NCBI GenBank assembly: GCA_963668365.1
Contig: OY764266.1
Coordinates: 1,488,001 to 1,552,000, forward strand
Reading direction: 5' to 3'
DNA length: 64,000 nucleotides
From: VXNE01 sp963668365
GTDB lineage: Bacteria; Pseudomonadota; Gammaproteobacteria; Pseudomonadales; Azotimanducaceae
Shown: positions 24,804 through 33,645 of the stretch, piece by piece
Position numbering within the stretch: the first letter of the stretch is position 1
Layout: each line of letters begins with the position of its first letter
The notes under the pieces: model-generated
Databases searched by the model: none
Seen by the model: the letters and a program-made list of their open reading frames with translations, nothing else
Told to the model about the DNA's origin: nothing
Translations under genes and position numbers: made by a program

Positions 24804-25131
24804 GTCCCTGACCGGCGCGCGGCCTCCCAGCGAACCCTCTCCCCAGCGACCGATTCTACCCAATCCGCGTGCCCCCCGATCTCTGGATCCCGGCCGGCCC
24901 GGCCGGGATTCTTTCATGGAACTTCCTGTGGAGAACGCCAGCAAGGCAATGCAATGGAAATGGCTACTTCATATTGATAGGTTAGGGTAGTCCGCCTTCG
25001 AATGAAGGCGCTCCGGCCGATGAACTTCGTTCGCGCATAACGTGTAACCCGCAGCCAGGCGACTGCAGAGCAATGACCTACAATACCTACAATATAAATA
25101 GGCGATCGGATCGAGCTTCTCGATCCCTGCC

Positions 25132-26106
25132 GTGATCGGAAGCCCGCATCGGAACACCGTGGATCGAACCCTCGAATTTCAGAAGGCGGCGCGCCGGATA
25201 GGTCGCGAGGCGCTGGTAGATTCGCTGGAAGCCGCCAAGCAGGGACATGCCCCGGGGCAATTGCAGATCGCCGCGACAATGACTTGGGCCGCATTCTCTT
25301 GCCCCGATGCAATCGATGCGGTCTATGACAACATCGCCAGCGTGTGGCTGGGGGACGACGACCCGCAAGAAATGCCCGAACGACTGGCGGAAGCGCCGCT
25401 CGATTCGCAGTTCTGGAAGGACTTTTGGGCCACGACCAGGGAATCCAGTCAACAGATCATCCCCTCGGATTTCCAGAACCGGGTGGTGGACATTGCTCTG
25501 GCGTCCAGACCGAGGTTCATCAACATCGCCGAGCGCTACGTGAAAAATCACCCCAACCTCGGCGCCGTGTTGGCGAGACCGGTGCGCGACAGCCTCGATC
25601 CGGTCGCGTTGGGCGCCTGCCCTGCGAACAGCCTGGGCAAAACGCTACACGGGATGATCGTCGGGCACGGCTACAGCCAGGCCATTGTCGACATGCGACT
25701 ACAGCAGTTGCGTCACCTGCCCGAGTCGCTCTTGCGCGTGAATTCCCGCGTGGTCAAGATGCATCGACCGTGGAACCTTGTCGCCGGATACGACACCGGC
25801 GACTCGCATCAAATCGCGTACGGCGCCTTCCAGCTAGCCCAGTTCGGGCTCAACCATGCGGCGATGATCCTCGCCAGCTTCGCCGCGATCTCGTGCCTCG
25901 TCGCGCCGACGGGGTTCTACATCCTGCTCTACCTCATCGCGGAAGGCTGGCGGCACGGGCAGCAAACACCCAACTTCATGGAGATCGACTGGGAGTCCGA
26001 ATGGGTTCACTCCGTCGACACGATCAGGGAACGCCACGGCATTGCGCCGTTCCGCAGCGTCTTCAGCAAGAACTTGTTCGAGGTGTTTGGAACGGCGGCA
26101 GGTTAG
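25132..26106 (+). CDS. Coq4-like protein of unknown function
   Basis: A 324-residue protein; GTG 25132 is the first start of this frame and the true start is uncertain. The C-terminal 160 residues resemble the Coq4 family: LGKTLHGMIVGHGY, then HRPWNLVAGYDTGDSHQIAYG, FQLAQFG and a terminal segment with EIDWESEWVHSVDTIRERHG. In true Coq4 the first of these is the metal-binding HDLWH-type motif; here it reads HRPWN, so ligands are altered. A hydrophobic stretch (AAISCLVAPTGFYILLYLI) could lie in the membrane. It may be a quinone-related paralogue. No ubiquinone genes are nearby. Confidence 0.55.
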   Translation: MIGSPHRNTVDRTLEFQKAARRIGREALVDSLEAAKQGHAPGQLQIAATMTWAAFSCPDAIDAVYDNIASVWLGDDDPQEMPERLAEAPLDSQFWKDFWATTRESSQQIIPSDFQNRVVDIALASRPRFINIAERYVKNHPNLGAVLARPVRDSLDPVALGACPANSLGKTLHGMIVGHGYSQAIVDMRLQQLRHLPESLLRVNSRVVKMHRPWNLVAGYDTGDSHQIAYGAFQLAQFGLNHAAMILASFAAISCLVAPTGFYILLYLIAEGWRHGQQTPNFMEIDWESEWVHSVDTIRERHGIAPFRSVFSKNLFEVFGTAAG

Positions 26107-26178
26107 CCCGGGGCCGCGTAATTCAACAACAGGGGCAGCGGAGGAATCAACGTCCGGAAAGCTCCCCGCCGGCGACAG

Positions 26179-28092
26179 CTAATCGCCCGCAGCCAACTTC
26201 GCAAGTCCCGCCTCGACGCGATGGGCCTTCGCCTCGTCCCACCACCAGGCGTCAAGGTAGGGGACCTTCGTCAGCGCATCGTTTCGCACCTCGCCGAACT
26301 TGTCCCAGTAGACGAGACGGAAGCCCGGCTGCGAGCCCAGGGGAATGAAGTAGAAGCTCCACAGCAGGACCCTGTCCAGCGCGCGGGTCGCGGCGTAGAG
26401 ATCTTCCGCCGTGTCCGCCTCGATGATCGACCGGACCAGGCTGTCCACGACAGGGCTGCGCACGCGCGCCCAGTTCTGGCCGTAGTCGTGGTCCGCGGCA
26501 TCGCTCCCGAACCAGTTGCGAAGCTGCAGGCCCGGGGTAAAGGTCGGACCGAGGCGCACGGAGTTGCCGTCAAACTTTCCGGTCCGGCTGCGATAGAGCC
26601 ATTGCGACACCTCGGGCGACACGCCTGTCGTCCCGATGCCAACGCGGTCCAGGTTCCTGACCAGGGAAAGGTTCTGGCGTATCGAGTAGTAGGACACGCC
26701 GATGAAGTCGAGAGTGAACGGTTCGCCAGTTTCCGCGTTGCGCATGATTCCGTCCCGAACGTGCCAGCCCGCCTCCTCGAACAACGCGAGGGCGCGCTTG
26801 ATGTTCTGTCGCTCGTGGCCAAAGCCGTCGCCCGGAGGCTGCCTGAATTCCTCCGTGAACACGCGCGGCGGCACCTGGTCGCGCCAGGGTTCGAGGAGCG
26901 CAAGTTCCTTCTCGCTCGGCAGCCCTCGATGCGCCATCGGCGAGTTCTGGAAGAAGCTCACGCCCGGCTTGTAAAAGCCGTAGAACAGGACGCGATTGGT
27001 CCATGCGAAGTCGTACAGCAGCCATAGCGCTTCGCGGATCCGCACATCCCGCAGGTGAGGTCGATCGAGATTCCAGAATATCGGCCACCACAATCCTTCG
27101 ACCCGTGCCAGCGGACGCAACTCCCGCTTGAAAAGGCCGGCCCTTACCGCCGGAAAGTCGTACTGCGTCGCCCAATTCTTCGATACGCCCTCCTGCCGAA
27201 CGTCGATCACGTCGCCTTTGTGGGCCTCGATCATGACCTGCTCGTCGGCGAAGTGGTCGAACTTGACGCGTTGAAAGTTGTATCGGCCCTTGTTGACCGG
27301 TATGTCCCGTCCCCAGTAGTTCTCATGTCTCTCGTATACCAGCACGCGACCGATCTCTGCGTATGCCAATCGATACGGCCCGCTGCCGAGCGGCGCCTTT
27401 ACCGTTGTCTTTCCGATATCACGGCCGGACCAATAGTGTTTCGGCAGGATGCTGAAGGAACCCAACGTGAACGGGAACGTGGGATTGACTTCGACGTCCC
27501 GCTTGCGCACGAAACACAATTCGCGGTCGCCGAACGCAAACACCCGATCAAGGTCCGCCAGCGACGTGCGCACGGCGACAGAACCGTGCTTCCGCATCGC
27601 CTCGAAGGTGAACAACACGTCGTCCACGGTGACCGGCGCGCCGTCGTGCCAGGTCGCGCCCTCCCGAAGCCTGAATGCGACCCATTCGAACCCGGGACCC
27701 GCGACGACGCCCTGGGCCAGTCGACCGTAGTAGCTCACGGGCTCGTCGATCGCGGGTTCCAGCAGCGTGTCGTAGACAAGTCTCCTGCCTATGTCATAGC
27801 CGGCCGCGAGGCGACCCTTCTCGATGATGCTGTTGTAGTTGTCGAACGTGCCGAGGACCGCTTCGCGCAGTTCGCCGGCCTTGGGAGCGTCCGGATTGAC
27901 GTACGCAAAATGCGTGAAGTCGCTCTCGTACCGAAGGCCAAGCAGGTGGGAGATTCCGTGCGCGTAGCGGGGATTGGCGCAGGGCTCCTCGCCGACGGCG
28001 GGCATCGCCCAAACGCCAGCGATGGCGATCAGCACGGAACCGAGCAGTGTCTTGCTTCGCGGCCGTACAGGCGGGGATGCGCGGGACGACAC
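26179..28092 (-). CDS. Extracellular solute-binding protein, family 5 (peptide ABC transporter type)
   Basis: A 637-residue SBP_bac_5 protein starting at GTG 28092 with a signal sequence (LLGSVLIAIAGVWAMPAVG). Features include GLRYESDFTHFAYVNPDAPK, SYYGRLAQGV, WHDGAPVTVDDVLFTFEAMR, PLGSGPYRLAY and IREALWLLYDFAWTN. The size and N-terminus are closest to the YejA-type oligopeptide/microcin C-binding group. No permease or ATPase gene follows within the window, so it is an orphan receptor or its transporter lies elsewhere. It is the last gene of a minus-strand set with the cyclase and enoyl-CoA hydratase, separated from them by 145 bp that hold nothing I recognise. Confidence 0.88.
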   Translation of the reverse strand: MSSRASPPVRPRSKTLLGSVLIAIAGVWAMPAVGEEPCANPRYAHGISHLLGLRYESDFTHFAYVNPDAPKAGELREAVLGTFDNYNSIIEKGRLAAGYDIGRRLVYDTLLEPAIDEPVSYYGRLAQGVVAGPGFEWVAFRLREGATWHDGAPVTVDDVLFTFEAMRKHGSVAVRTSLADLDRVFAFGDRELCFVRKRDVEVNPTFPFTLGSFSILPKHYWSGRDIGKTTVKAPLGSGPYRLAYAEIGRVLVYERHENYWGRDIPVNKGRYNFQRVKFDHFADEQVMIEAHKGDVIDVRQEGVSKNWATQYDFPAVRAGLFKRELRPLARVEGLWWPIFWNLDRPHLRDVRIREALWLLYDFAWTNRVLFYGFYKPGVSFFQNSPMAHRGLPSEKELALLEPWRDQVPPRVFTEEFRQPPGDGFGHERQNIKRALALFEEAGWHVRDGIMRNAETGEPFTLDFIGVSYYSIRQNLSLVRNLDRVGIGTTGVSPEVSQWLYRSRTGKFDGNSVRLGPTFTPGLQLRNWFGSDAADHDYGQNWARVRSPVVDSLVRSIIEADTAEDLYAATRALDRVLLWSFYFIPLGSQPGFRLVYWDKFGEVRNDALTKVPYLDAWWWDEAKAHRVEAGLAKLAAGD

Positions 28093-28237
28093 TAATGTCC
28101 CGCCTTCATCCGCTCGAACATGCGATAGCGGCTGTCGTCCATCCCCATGGCCCCCCGCAGGTCTCCTGCGCTCCCACGTTCTCCGTCGCGACGTACAGTC
28201 CGAGCCCGTGCACGTCCGGAGACGACTCCACCTTCTG

Positions 28238-29194
28238 CTAGCGGATCGCCACGGGGTTGATGATCATCTGCACCGCGCCGCGAACCTTCGCGTGGCCCAG
28301 CACGAACAGGAACTCGAAAGCGCCGTCGCGCACGAGCGGCCCGGTGTTCATCGTTTCCAGTATGTAAATGCCGTTTTCCTTCAACAGGATGACATGGCCC
28401 TGGAACGGCCGGGCCGGATTCGGCGGCGGCACGACATCGACGCCCCACGTGTCCGCGCCGACCGCTACGACGTTCTTGCTCGCGAGATAGCTCGCGACCT
28501 CCTCCGTCTGGCCCGGCTCCGCCGACACCCAGGCTTGCGGGTCAGCCTCGAGCTTGGCCTCGGTCCAGCCCGTGTGGAACAGCACGACATCTCCTTCGCG
28601 CACCGGCGTTCCCTGCTTCTTCTCCACCGCCCGCACATCATCGACGTCGAAGAACTGGCCCGCCTCCATGGACTCGACGCCGAAGTGCCCCGCCATGTCG
28701 AGCACGATGCCGCGGGCGACGATGGGGGGAATCTTGTCGATGCCGAGCCTGGTCAATCCGGTGAGAAAGGCAAAGTCCCTGGCGTCGTTGCAGTTGTAGT
28801 ACATGCCATCCTCAGAGCCGACGTGGCCGAGCCCGTCGATCTGGGATCCGATGCCGAACCAGCCCTGGAAGACATCGTCGTTATAGGTGCTGTTGGGGAA
28901 ATTGGGGCGCCCCAGCTGCTGATTGGGCTGCACGACCTGCAGCATGAGGCCGCGCGGCGGGAACGCCGGCGTGGACGAATCAATGGTGATGCCGAGGCTG
29001 TAGGTCTTGCCCGTCGTGATGAGTTCGGAGGCGGCCAGCACGGACTCCGCCGTGATGAGGTTCGCGCTCCCTATTTCGTCGTCCGCGCCCCAGCGCGACG
29101 GTTCGCACCCATCCTCGGCGACCGCGCCGGTCGCAAAGACGAGTGCGAAGAGTATCGGCAGGCCCGTGGCCCGCCAGGCATTTTCGCTATCCAT
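28238..29194 (-). CDS. Cyclase-family protein (kynurenine formamidase-like), exported
   Basis: A 318-residue protein from ATG 29194 with a signal peptide (LPILFALVFATGAVA). The cyclase domain follows: RWGADDEIGSANLIT, KTYSLGITIDSSTPAFPP, IDGLGHVGSEDGMYYN with metal-binding His/Asp, ARGIVLDMAGHFG, GDVVLFHTGW and GVDVVPPPNP. Such metal-dependent hydrolases open or close cyclic amides and lactones. Its start is only 2 bp from the stop of the enoyl-CoA hydratase gene, so they share a transcript. Periplasmic export distinguishes it from cytosolic KynB. Confidence 0.85.
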   Translation of the reverse strand: MDSENAWRATGLPILFALVFATGAVAEDGCEPSRWGADDEIGSANLITAESVLAASELITTGKTYSLGITIDSSTPAFPPRGLMLQVVQPNQQLGRPNFPNSTYNDDVFQGWFGIGSQIDGLGHVGSEDGMYYNCNDARDFAFLTGLTRLGIDKIPPIVARGIVLDMAGHFGVESMEAGQFFDVDDVRAVEKKQGTPVREGDVVLFHTGWTEAKLEADPQAWVSAEPGQTEEVASYLASKNVVAVGADTWGVDVVPPPNPARPFQGHVILLKENGIYILETMNTGPLVRDGAFEFLFVLGHAKVRGAVQMIINPVAIR

Positions 29195-29196
29195 GA

Positions 29197-30078
29197 TCAA
29201 TCCTTGTCCTTGTAAGTGTCGGTTCCGCGGTACGGGCCGTCGCGCCACTGCAGGGCGCCCCTGAGTCCTTCCTCCTGCATCTTGTCCTGCCACTGGTAGC
29301 CGAACTCGGTGAATTGCCCCGCCGCGTCAAGATCGGTGGAACTCCGGACCGAGGAGTAGATCCCCATGTTCTCGTAGAAGCGGTTCATGTTGACCTTGAG
29401 TATGGCCAGCTGATCCGCCGTCATGATGCCGATCCGGTCCGCCAGGGCGAGGGTGTTCTCCTCGAGTTTCTCCTTCGGCCACGCGTAGTTGATCATGCCG
29501 ATCTCGGCTGCTTCCCGGCCGGTGACGTTCTCGCCGGTGTAATAAAGTTCCTTCGCTTTGCGCATGCCGATCACCAGCGGCCAGATGACGCCGGTGCGCG
29601 ACGTCCCGAGACCGCGCAGGCCGGGATGCCCAAGCTGCGCTTCCTCGTCGGCCACGACGAGGTCCGCCATCATGGCGAGTTCGCAGCCCCCGGCGATCGC
29701 GTATCCCGACACCTGCGCGATGGTGATCTTCGCCATGTTCCAGAAATACATGTGGATGTCGGTGATCTGCTGCATCCCGGTACGGATTCCCATCAGCAGG
29801 CGGCGGCCCTTGTCATCCCTCTGCCGATGCTGCCGCACCACCGCGTCCGACCCGCGGCCCCGGGTCAGGTCATAGCCGGCGCTGAATGCCCGGCCCTCTC
29901 CCCGCACGATGATCACGTGCACGGACGAATCCGCCTCGAGGTCGTGCAGCGCATCGTTGAATTCGAACATCAACTCCTGCGACAGCGCGTTCAGCTTTTC
30001 CGGCCGGTTCAGCGTGATGCGCCCGACCCGGTCGTCGGTGCCGAGCCGGTCGATGTAGATGTATTGATAGTCAGCCAC
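29197..30078 (-). CDS. Enoyl-CoA hydratase/isomerase family protein
   Basis: A 293-residue crotonase-fold protein read from GTG 30078 (VADYQYIYIDRLG), preceded by AAAGGGGAA. The oxyanion-hole segments are present: GRAFSAGYDLTRG and QVSGYAIAGGCELAMMADLVVA, with GHPGLRGLGTS downstream. Members hydrate, isomerise or cleave acyl-CoA thioesters. It is translationally coupled to the exported cyclase gene. The frame is open further upstream to 30381, but the added residues are low-complexity and Arg-rich and lack a ribosome site. Confidence 0.87.
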   Translation of the reverse strand: MADYQYIYIDRLGTDDRVGRITLNRPEKLNALSQELMFEFNDALHDLEADSSVHVIIVRGEGRAFSAGYDLTRGRGSDAVVRQHRQRDDKGRRLLMGIRTGMQQITDIHMYFWNMAKITIAQVSGYAIAGGCELAMMADLVVADEEAQLGHPGLRGLGTSRTGVIWPLVIGMRKAKELYYTGENVTGREAAEIGMINYAWPKEKLEENTLALADRIGIMTADQLAILKVNMNRFYENMGIYSSVRSSTDLDAAGQFTEFGYQWQDKMQEEGLRGALQWRDGPYRGTDTYKDKD

Positions 30079-30365
30079 TTCGTTCCCCTTTCTGCTTTCG
30101 ACAGGCCGGCTATCAGTCTGCCGGACTTGCCGCACCAGCGGCAAGACGGAAGAATGCCGGGCGCGGAAACGCCACGAATAACCCGCATATCTCATAAACC
30201 GAGACGATAGTCGCATATCGGGAGGATATCGGCCGGGTTTCGATGGCCGATGGGCGGATTGGCGACCCGGCGAGGACATCACGGCGTGTCGGCAAGCGAT
30301 CAGAGCGGCGGGCGGGGCGCCGGGGCCCGGCGGCGACCGGTTTTCGGCGCTGTCCGCCCCGGCGG

Positions 30366-30512
30366 CGGTTCGGTCGCGCACAATCGATCAAGCGCGTCGT
30401 TCGCGCGCTTCTCGGCGGAAAGAGACGTGACGACGAAGCGCGGATTGTCCTTCGCGCCGGCGGCACCGGGCAGCGCCTCCGCCTTCGCCACCACCCGCCG
30501 CTCGCGCGTCCA
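30366..30512 (-). pseudogene. Transposase remnant, IS1380-like
   Basis: About 45 residues in one minus-strand frame (RERRVVAKAEALPG, then DNPRFVVTSLSAEKRANDAL) match the conserved central part of IS1380-type DDE transposases (RVV.KAE...NPRFVVTSL). Both sides are lost. The rest of the 906-bp gap between the hydratase gene and the proline-rich peptide gene holds no other recognisable coding sequence, so this looks like a scar at the left edge of the peptide-export locus. Confidence 0.5.
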
Positions 30513-30519
30513 GCCGCGC

Positions 30520-30984
30520 TACAGTCTGTCGTGGTGGGGGAATCCGTGCCGTTCGTATTTTTTATTTATTAATCAATATTATGGATCACATTCTCCCATC
30601 TTTATACACTCTTGTATGAGTATTTCGGGCTAGACGGAGGTAACCGTTCGGGCAACCCGGTATCTGGGCGTTACCTGGGATGGCTGAGGTGCCGGAGACA
30701 CCGCTATCCACCGCGTTCCTCCGCAAGGGTGCGTGGAATAGCAGCGCAACGTACCGGCACGACCGAACGATTACAGACGGAGCGCGGCTTGCAGGCCGGG
30801 AAGAGTTGATCATCCAACCGTCTGTACAAAGACACGGAGATTTAGAAAAAAGCTCAAAAATCACCTGACAAAGGCAAGTTTTTTTTCATGATCCTTGTCG
30901 GCGTCGCAAACGACCGGTTTGAGGCGTACAAAACAGGGTGGGCACCAAGCCTACCCAAAACAAATATCGACCAGGAGAAACCCC
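30520..30984. other. AT-enriched leader region upstream of the peptide-export locus
   Basis: These 465 bp are more AT-rich than the flanks, include an eight-T run near 30881 and an AGGAGA ribosome site at 30973-30978, and contain no convincing gene. Promoter and regulatory signals for the downstream peptide gene should lie here, but no clean -35/-10 pair can be fixed by eye. Confidence 0.35.
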
Positions 30985-31167
30985 ATGAGGTTACTCAACG
31001 ACAACGAAATGATTGCCGTGGCCGGCGGAGCGCAAAAACCTCCCAAGCCACCCAAGCCGAAACCTCAGCCACCGAGGCCACCGGTCCCGCCGCCCGACCC
31101 GTATCCCCCGATTCCCGGGCCGATCATCGAGCCGCCTGACCTTTCGGCGACCATTGGCGGAGACTAG
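30985..31167 (+). CDS. Double-glycine-leader proline-rich secreted peptide precursor
   Basis: A 60-residue precursor from ATG 30985 with AGGAGA 6 bp upstream. The leader MRLLNDNEMIAVAGG fits the double-glycine consensus position by position: Leu at -12, Glu at -8, Met at -7, Val at -4, Gly-Gly at -2/-1. The 45-residue core is about 44 % proline, beginning AQKPPKPPKPKPQPPRPP (strongly basic) and ending in a hydrophobic and acidic tail that closes with TIGGD. The stop TAG shares a base with the GTG of the next gene. A C39-peptidase ABC transporter and HlyD adaptor 2.5-4 kb downstream would cut and export it. The basic proline-rich half resembles ribosome-targeting proline-rich antimicrobial peptides, but that is only an analogy. 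Confidence 0.8.
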   Translation: MRLLNDNEMIAVAGGAQKPPKPPKPKPQPPRPPVPPPDPYPPIPGPIIEPPDLSATIGGD

Positions 31168-33641
31168 TGGTTCAACGCGGGCAAGTTGACTTCATCCTGC
31201 CTGCCAGCGGCGCGGTTTCGCGGAGCGCCTCGAGCCGCTCCGTGGCCGCGCTGCTTGTTTTCTATTTGATCATCCCGGGCGTTTCAGAGGGCGCCGGGGA
31301 CTTGATCCATGACAATCCGGAACGGGTGATGGACGCAGTCGCGCGAGCGGCGAGCAACGGTGATTTCGGGTCGGCGTGGACCAACTTCCAACGCGCCTAC
31401 CGCCTGATGCGTGATTCATCGGAAGCGATCAAGACAGTCGACAGCTACTGCCGTGATACGGAATGCCCGTTCATTGGCGATGTCGCGTGGATACTCGGCA
31501 AGGAAAAATCTGATCTGGCGTTGCTCAACGGAATCTGCAGCGACGAGAGCGACCCATGCGCACGGCTGGTCGCGGAAGCGCAGTTGGCCAAGGGATTTCT
31601 GGACGAGACGCCGACACCGCGACCCTTCTCCCACGAGGCGGAAATCCACTTTATTCGCGCGGAACAGGGGGATCCACGTCCCTGGACGCTAGTCGCGATA
31701 GGGCACAAGGCGCGGTGGGGACTGATCAGCAGCGGGAATCGAGTCGTCGAGTTCTCCGCACGGTCCCCGGTGCTCGGTCCAAGAGACTATGAGACTCTGG
31801 GCGAGCCCATAGGCCGAGATTCGAACACCGTCGGGACGGGGCTTACTTACGGACAGGCTGTGCTCCGCGAATTCACTTTGGGAGCGGTAACCGAGAGCTG
31901 CATCCCGGCGGCCGCCCGCGATGAAGACATGGGGTACGTCCGCATGGGGATGAACGCGCTGCTGCGTTACTCGAAAGTGTGCTTTTCCTGGTCCGACGCG
32001 ACCCTGCACTTGGGACAGCTCGGCCCTTGCACCGGCGGCGAGCAGCCTTTCGCGGCTTCGCTAACGGCCAAGGGGGTGCCGGTAGTAGAAACGGCTCAAG
32101 GCGATGGCCCTCCGCTACGGGTGCTGGTACACACGGGCACCGCCAAAACACACTGCGGGGATCGGCTTGGGAGCACCGGGTTTTTTCGCTTTGGAAACCA
32201 TCCCGGTCTTGAGGCGAGATGTTCGCAAGAAGCCTCCGTCGCGCGGTTGAACGGGCGTTGGGACGCCGAAATCGGCATGGATAGCTTGATGAAATTCAAC
32301 GCGTTCGGGTGGGAGCTGAATCCGTTTCGGATGTATTTCGTCACGCAAGGGGCCATGGGCAAGTCAGCCCGCAGTGACAAGCAAGGAGTTGCGGGGCGCA
32401 GCTATACCGAGAGACTATTGGACGAAACGGTACGCGCCGCCAGTCGGGGCGACTTTCAGGCGGCGCGGGATGGTTACAATCGTCTTTTTACGCTCATGCG
32501 CACTTCCAAACGGGCGAGGACGATGCACCAAGCCTACTGTAGCCGTCCGGGGGGCTGCCCCGATATTGGAGTACTGGCGTGGATACTTGGCAAGGGGAAG
32601 CCCGAACTCTCGTTTCTTGATGGACGCTGCGAAGACAGGACTGATCCCACATGTGCGCATTGGCTTGAGCGCGTGGACCTGCTCAAAGCCTATCTGAACG
32701 AGGAACCGGAGAACAGCCCGTATCCCCCTCACGACGTCGAGATCGAGTTCATTCACGCCGACCTGAATGACCTGCGTCCCTGGATGATCACCCAAGTGGG
32801 CGGGAAACCCATATGGGCGATGATGGATACAGGCGGGGATGTCACGTTCATTCCCAAGCGTTCTTCCATTCTGACGCAGGCTGACCATCTGACCTACGGC
32901 GAGTTGCGGGCTGTGACGGAAGCGGACGGGATCGTCCGCGAACACCAGGACGCGGTGCTGCATGATTTCACGCTCGGCTTGTTTGCGCAGGACAAAGTTC
33001 CCTCGAAGACGCGGCACCCGATGGGAGATTTAATCGAGATAGGAATGAGCGTACTGCTTCGTTATCGGCAGGTGTGCTTTTCCTGGTCCGATGCGACCCT
33101 CCACCTGGACAGACTGGGTCCTTGCGCCGCCGGGGAGATGCCTTTTGCTGCCGAACTTTCACCCCGCGGGCAACCGTTCGTGCAGGTCGGCGTCGGGGAC
33201 GGACAGCCGTTGCGCGCACTGGTGGATACCGGCGCGCCCGAGACCGATTGCCAGGATCGATTCATTCAACGCACGGGCGGCGGTGTGTTCCGGTTCGGCG
33301 AACATCCTGACCTCGTGGCACGGTGTGGGGATGGCAGCCCGTCGTTGCGGCCGGCGAAGTGGGTGGATGCGGTTATCGGTATGGATGTGTTGTCGGGTTT
33401 CGAGGCGGTCGGATGGGAGTTAAATCCGTTCAGGATGTATTTCGTACCCAAATCAGCCGACAGTGCATCGCTAATGCGGCAGTTAGGCACTGCGGATCTG
33501 GCGCGGGAAAGCTCGTTCAGGGGACACCTCAACGGGTCAATCTCTAGGGCTATACGAGACGTACACGATGTACGAGCCCAGCGGCGCTTGACGTTCGTGG
33601 TCCGGAGCCGTCAACAGCCCAAGCAAACGGATCAAAGGTGA
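31167..33641 (+). CDS. Secreted tandem pepsin-like aspartic protease (one dead, one potentially active half)
   Basis: An 824-residue protein starting at GTG 31167, overlapping the precursor stop by one base. An N-terminal hydrophobic segment (VAALLVFYLIIPGVS, about 26-40) serves as signal or anchor. Two homologous halves follow (about 45-395 and 410-762), each opening with a helical Cys-bearing region (VAWILGKEKSDLALL; LAWILGKGKPELSFL) and closing with GWELNPFRMYFV. Each half holds two retropepsin-like lobes. The second half has both catalytic motifs, WAMMDTGG (Asp 554) and RALVDTGA (Asp 687). In the first half the same positions are WGLISSG (Ser 188) and RVLVHTG (His 322), so it should be inactive. 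It probably processes or guards against the exported peptide. Confidence 0.8.
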   Translation: MVQRGQVDFILPASGAVSRSASSRSVAALLVFYLIIPGVSEGAGDLIHDNPERVMDAVARAASNGDFGSAWTNFQRAYRLMRDSSEAIKTVDSYCRDTECPFIGDVAWILGKEKSDLALLNGICSDESDPCARLVAEAQLAKGFLDETPTPRPFSHEAEIHFIRAEQGDPRPWTLVAIGHKARWGLISSGNRVVEFSARSPVLGPRDYETLGEPIGRDSNTVGTGLTYGQAVLREFTLGAVTESCIPAAARDEDMGYVRMGMNALLRYSKVCFSWSDATLHLGQLGPCTGGEQPFAASLTAKGVPVVETAQGDGPPLRVLVHTGTAKTHCGDRLGSTGFFRFGNHPGLEARCSQEASVARLNGRWDAEIGMDSLMKFNAFGWELNPFRMYFVTQGAMGKSARSDKQGVAGRSYTERLLDETVRAASRGDFQAARDGYNRLFTLMRTSKRARTMHQAYCSRPGGCPDIGVLAWILGKGKPELSFLDGRCEDRTDPTCAHWLERVDLLKAYLNEEPENSPYPPHDVEIEFIHADLNDLRPWMITQVGGKPIWAMMDTGGDVTFIPKRSSILTQADHLTYGELRAVTEADGIVREHQDAVLHDFTLGLFAQDKVPSKTRHPMGDLIEIGMSVLLRYRQVCFSWSDATLHLDRLGPCAAGEMPFAAELSPRGQPFVQVGVGDGQPLRALVDTGAPETDCQDRFIQRTGGGVFRFGEHPDLVARCGDGSPSLRPAKWVDAVIGMDVLSGFEAVGWELNPFRMYFVPKSADSASLMRQLGTADLARESSFRGHLNGSISRAIRDVHDVRAQRRLTFVVRSRQQPKQTDQR

Positions 33642-33645
33642 TGCA

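Noticed and set aside
28093..28237. A short minus-strand tail (RGAMGMDDSRYRMFERMKAG) between the binding protein and cyclase genes
   Set aside because: It looks protein-like for about 25 residues, but the upstream part overlaps the cyclase gene in another frame, so no separate gene can be supported.
30585..30870. Possible small genes on either strand before the proline-rich peptide
   Set aside because: Short frames with mixed composition, no ribosome site and no resemblance to known proteins.
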